A DNA stretch of 64,000 nt from Saprospirales bacterium (GTDB taxonomy: Bacteria; Bacteroidota; Bacteroidia; Chitinophagales; Saprospiraceae): contig JADJTT010000002.1 of NCBI GenBank assembly GCA_016711045.1, positions 861,846 through 925,845 of the forward strand, written 5' to 3'. Below the pieces are notes generated by a model. It was not told where the DNA came from, searched no databases, and saw nothing but the letters and a program-made list of their open reading frames with translations. The translations under genes and the position numbers were made by a program. Below, in pieces: positions 61,104 through 64,000 of the stretch. Every line of letters begins with the position of its first letter. Position 1 is the first letter of the stretch.

Positions 61104-63448
61104 ATGAAAATGCCAAAATTAAATATTCCAATTAGATACTTGAGTTTGCTTTTTGTGCTATTGTTTGTATGTGAAGCCAAGGCGCAGAAGACCATTGAAA
61201 TAGCTATTATTTCGGATTCTGGTCAAGATGATAATCACAAATTTGAACAGGCAATAAAAGCAGAGATAAGTACTTTGCTTTCCACTCGATATAATATCCA
61301 ATTCCCTGAGTTTTACACGAGTTGAAATATTGAGATAATCAACAATGAAATAGCAAATATTTATGCCAAAAAACAAGTGGACGTTTTGGTGGGAGTAGGT
61401 GTTTTATCAAGCAAAACCATTTCCAATCAAAAAGTTTTTCCAATACCAAGCATTGCTTCCATTCAACTGCTTAATGATGATAGCACAAATCTTATTACAC
61501 CCAATACAAACAGCGGAATTTCTAATTACACCTATATTCAATCGCCATTTAATTTAAAAGCTGGGATTGATTTCTTGCAGAAATCTGTCGCTGTTCTAAA
61601 ATTGCAGTATTGACCCATTTTAATTTTTCTGAAATTGGATTTAGTGCAGAGGATATACCTCTCAAAGCAGAAACAGAAATAGAATGGATAGGTCTTGAAT
61701 CTGATTTAAGTAGTACCGTAAGCAAAATTCCAAAAGATGTAGGCGGAGTATATATCTTGTCCCCTTTGACTACCTATTCTTCGGAAGAAATAAAAGCGTT
61801 TTTGATCAATTAATAGAACGAAGTTGCCGTCCTTTTCTTTGCTGGATGTTTCCTATGCTGCAACAAGGAGCTTATGCGGCTTTTGCCGTGAGTGATAACC
61901 TCAGTAAGATACCTCGTAGAATCGCTATCAATATTGAGAAAATAGCAGAAGGCAAGAATCTTAAAGACTTACCAGTCGATATGGAAACTTTCAGCAATCA
62001 ATTGGCTGTCAATATGGAGACGGTCAATAGGATAGAAAATATCCAAATTGGAGTCTTTTGGACAAAGCACTGTTGATGAATATTAACAAGCCAAATTCGG
62101 AGCGTGTACTCAATCTGAAAGCCGCTATTGCAGAAGGCATTGAAAACAACTTGGGTTACCAAATCGAAGCCAAACAAACCCAAATAAGTGCTAAAGATGT
62201 GAGTTTTGGCAAGAGTAATTATTTGCCTCAACTCGGTTTGGAATCAACAGTTTTTTCCTGGATGAGAACCGTAAATAGCTCTTTTGGTACCTTGGGTACT
62301 TTTAACTGGACTGCAGGGGCTTCTTTTTCGCAATTAATTTTGTCAGAACCGCTATGGCTAATATTGCCATTCAAAAACTTTTATTCGAAAGCCAACAAAA
62401 AGCCCAAAAGCAATCAGAACTGGATGTTATTCTGGAGGTTGCGCAACGCTATTTTAATTATTTACAGGTATTGGCTGTTGCCGATTTGTATAACAATAAT
62501 GTCAAGGCAGTCAATCATAATCTGACCATTGCTAAGGATAAAGAAAAGTGGGCTACAGCGGATCAAGTGATGTGTATAGGTGGCAAACAGAATGAGACTC
62601 AGCTAGAACAGAGTTGTACTCCAGTAATGCAGAACTTGACTCAGCCGGAGATCAATTAAATGAAAGTTTGAATCGACCTATTGGGGAAGTATTCACCATT
62701 CAGTCATCAGAAAGTATCAATCAATTTATAGACGATCTGGATGAAATATTTTTAACCCTGATGCAAGACCAGTCAAGCTTTAATCAGTTTGCTGATTTTA
62801 TGGTGCAAGCCCAACAGAATCTACCCGAGTTACAACAAATTGAATTAGCTATTGCAGCACAAGAACGCTTATTAATATCCAACAAGCGTGCGTTTTATAT
62901 GCCTACTGTGGCTTTCGGAGCCGCCTACGACTATCCAATTGAGACAGTAAACCCAGGTGACCCGCTCCCCATTCCAGGAGTAGAGATAAATAATAATCCA
63001 ACTTGGAATGCAGGCTTTAATGTTTCGATTCCACTTTTTGCTGGAGGCTCAAGAAAATTTCAGAAGGATAAGGCCAAAGTGAGTTTGTACCAACTACAAG
63101 ACCAACAGAAAGATGTGAACAATATGCTCGAAGTTCAAGTAAGAGCCAATATGGAAAAGGTGAACGCCTCATACAATAATATTCGACTCACAAAAAGTGC
63201 GCTTCAGCAGAAAAAAAAATATCGAAATTGTTATTAATTTATATCAATCTGGGCAAGTAGATATCATTACTTTGGTAGATGCACAAAATTCATTCTTAGG
63301 AGCACAACTCAATGCGACCAATGCCTCCTTTCAATTTATGATTGATTTCTTTGCTTTGCAGCGCTCTGTTGGCAACTACACATTTTTAGCCACCGAAGAA
63401 CAACGAGCAGAATTTATCCAACGCTATTTAGCATTCAAAATCAAGTAA
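61104..63448 (+). pseudogene. TolC-family outer-membrane efflux protein fused to a substrate-binding-like domain, frame broken
   Basis: The first part (61104-62070) has a signal peptide (IRYLSLLFVLLFVCEAKAQ) and a fold resembling ABC-type substrate-binding proteins: IEIAIISDSGQDDNHKFEQA, VDVLVGVGVLSSKTI, DVGGVYILSPLTTYSSEEI, QGAYAAFAVSDNLSKIPRRI. The second part (62070-63448) is TolC-like: LNLKAAIAEGIENNLGYQIE, VSFGKSNYLPQLGLES, ILEVAQRYFNYLQVLAVADL, ELQQIELAIAAQERLLISN, NPTWNAGFNVSIPLFAGG, SGQVDIITLVDAQNSFLGAQ. One in-frame TGA at 61323 and at least five indels break it. It lies directly before an RND adaptor gene, so it was the outer-membrane exit of that pump. Confidence 0.62.
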
Positions 63449-63450
63449 AT

Positions 63451-64000
63451 ATGAAGTTACCTTTTATACTAATCTCGTTGATTCTCCTCGTTTCTTGCGG
63501 AGAAAAATCAGCCGAAACAGAAGAAACAATTCGCGCTATCAAATATGAAAAAGTTGAACTTTCTTCTGGAGTAGAAAGTCATACCTTCTCAGGAGTGGCA
63601 ATTGCTCAAAAATGAAACCAACCTTAGTTTTAAGGTAGCGGGCACCTTGGCTTCCATCAATGTTAAATTGGGTAAGAAGGTTAGAAAAGGGCAGCTCATC
63701 GCCACGATAGATCCTTCGGATTATAAGATTCAGTCCAATCAGGCAGTTTCGCAAAATGAAGGAGCTGTTGCCAATGCGAAAGCTGCAGAAGCCCAACTCA
63801 TTAGTGCAAAATCAACTTACGATAGAGTTACAAAACTTTATGAAAACAATAGCGTGGCATTGAGTGAATACCAGCAAGTAAAAGCAGCGATGGATGCTGC
63901 ACAAGCACAATATGATGCCGCAAAATCACAAATCAATACAACAAACCAACAACTAAAAGCCGCAGGAAATCAAGTGAGTTATACACGTTTGGTATCGCCT
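63451..64000 (+). pseudogene. RND efflux periplasmic adaptor (MFP), partial, one indel
   Basis: The start MKLPFILISLILLVSCGEK is a lipoprotein signal (Cys16). After VESHTFSGVAIAQK the frame ends at 63613 because of an extra A in a run of five; removing it gives NETNLSFKVAGTLASINVKL, then GKKVRKGQLIATIDPSDYKI (biotinyl-lipoyl-like domain) and a coiled hairpin rich in Ala, Gln and Ser (NEGAVANAKAAEAQLISAKS). Such adaptors link an inner-membrane RND pump to TolC. The gene continues past the right edge of the window. Confidence 0.7.

Noticed and set aside
57116..64000. An alternative genetic code or programmed frameshifting to explain the broken genes
   Set aside because: Breaks are mostly single-base indels in base runs in unrelated genes, not one reassigned stop codon or a shared slippery site.

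Overview
The window looks like a chromosomal segment of a Bacteroidota bacterium, most likely of the Saprospiria type. Four large secreted proteins end in type IX secretion (T9SS) C-terminal sorting domains. Promoters fit the phylum pattern TTTG-N19-TAnnTTTG, for example before the tRNA-Leu and the 5.8 kb gene. Gene families and order (ddl-PASTA pair, DABA-type decarboxylase, LpxH-like phosphatase, large outer-membrane barrels) also fit. Up to about 57 kb the DNA is moderately GC-rich and genes are mostly intact. I see no rRNA, CRISPR array, prophage or transposase.

1-5.6 kb (minus): a truncated glycosylasparaginase with a Tat-like signal, 2,4-dienoyl-CoA reductase (fadH), and a T9SS haem peroxidase carrying dockerin-like and cohesin-like modules. 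5.8-11.9 kb (plus): a barrel protein with a proline hinge and Ig-like repeats, then a giant outer-membrane barrel gene split by one frameshift. 11.9-18.9 kb (minus): a ThuA-sugar dehydrogenase-cytochrome c fusion lipoprotein and a T9SS BNR-repeat protein, also split by one frameshift. 19.1-29.2 kb (plus): a T9SS metalloprotease, tRNA-Leu(CAG) on the other strand, a double D-Ala-D-Ala ligase overlapping a PASTA protein, and another T9SS protein. 29.2-34.7 kb (minus): SPOR protein, AddA/RecB-like helicase with a ruined nuclease motif, dCTP deaminase, WD40 protein. 35-46.4 kb is mostly housekeeping: PPTase, two thioredoxin-fold proteins, dnaE, LpxH-like enzyme, BASS transporter, queG, a CMD protein and UvrD/PcrA.

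46.5-56.8 kb: a TonB-C-like secreted protein, a LysM-lysozyme next to a small exported protein (possible effector and immunity pair), a decarboxylase divergent from an amino acid permease, a GT2 glycosyltransferase, an AI-2E family protein, an orphan MutA-like subunit, ahcY and a LOG-family enzyme.

From about 57.1 kb the sequence becomes AT-rich and nearly every reading frame is broken by single-base indels. This part starts with what looks like an integron gene cassette: GTTAGGC, a vapBC toxin-antitoxin pair, and a 68-bp attC-like site. Remnants of a Crp/Fnr regulator, two copies of a small secreted protein, an EF-hand-like protein, an outer-membrane protein, a TolC protein fused to a substrate-binding-like domain, and an RND adaptor follow. 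Whether the indels are real decay or poor sequence cannot be settled from the sequence alone.

Long, near-perfect inverted repeats, each different in sequence, lie in many intergenic gaps. Some act plausibly as bidirectional terminators between convergent genes. Others sit in divergent promoter regions, where a terminator role is harder to explain.
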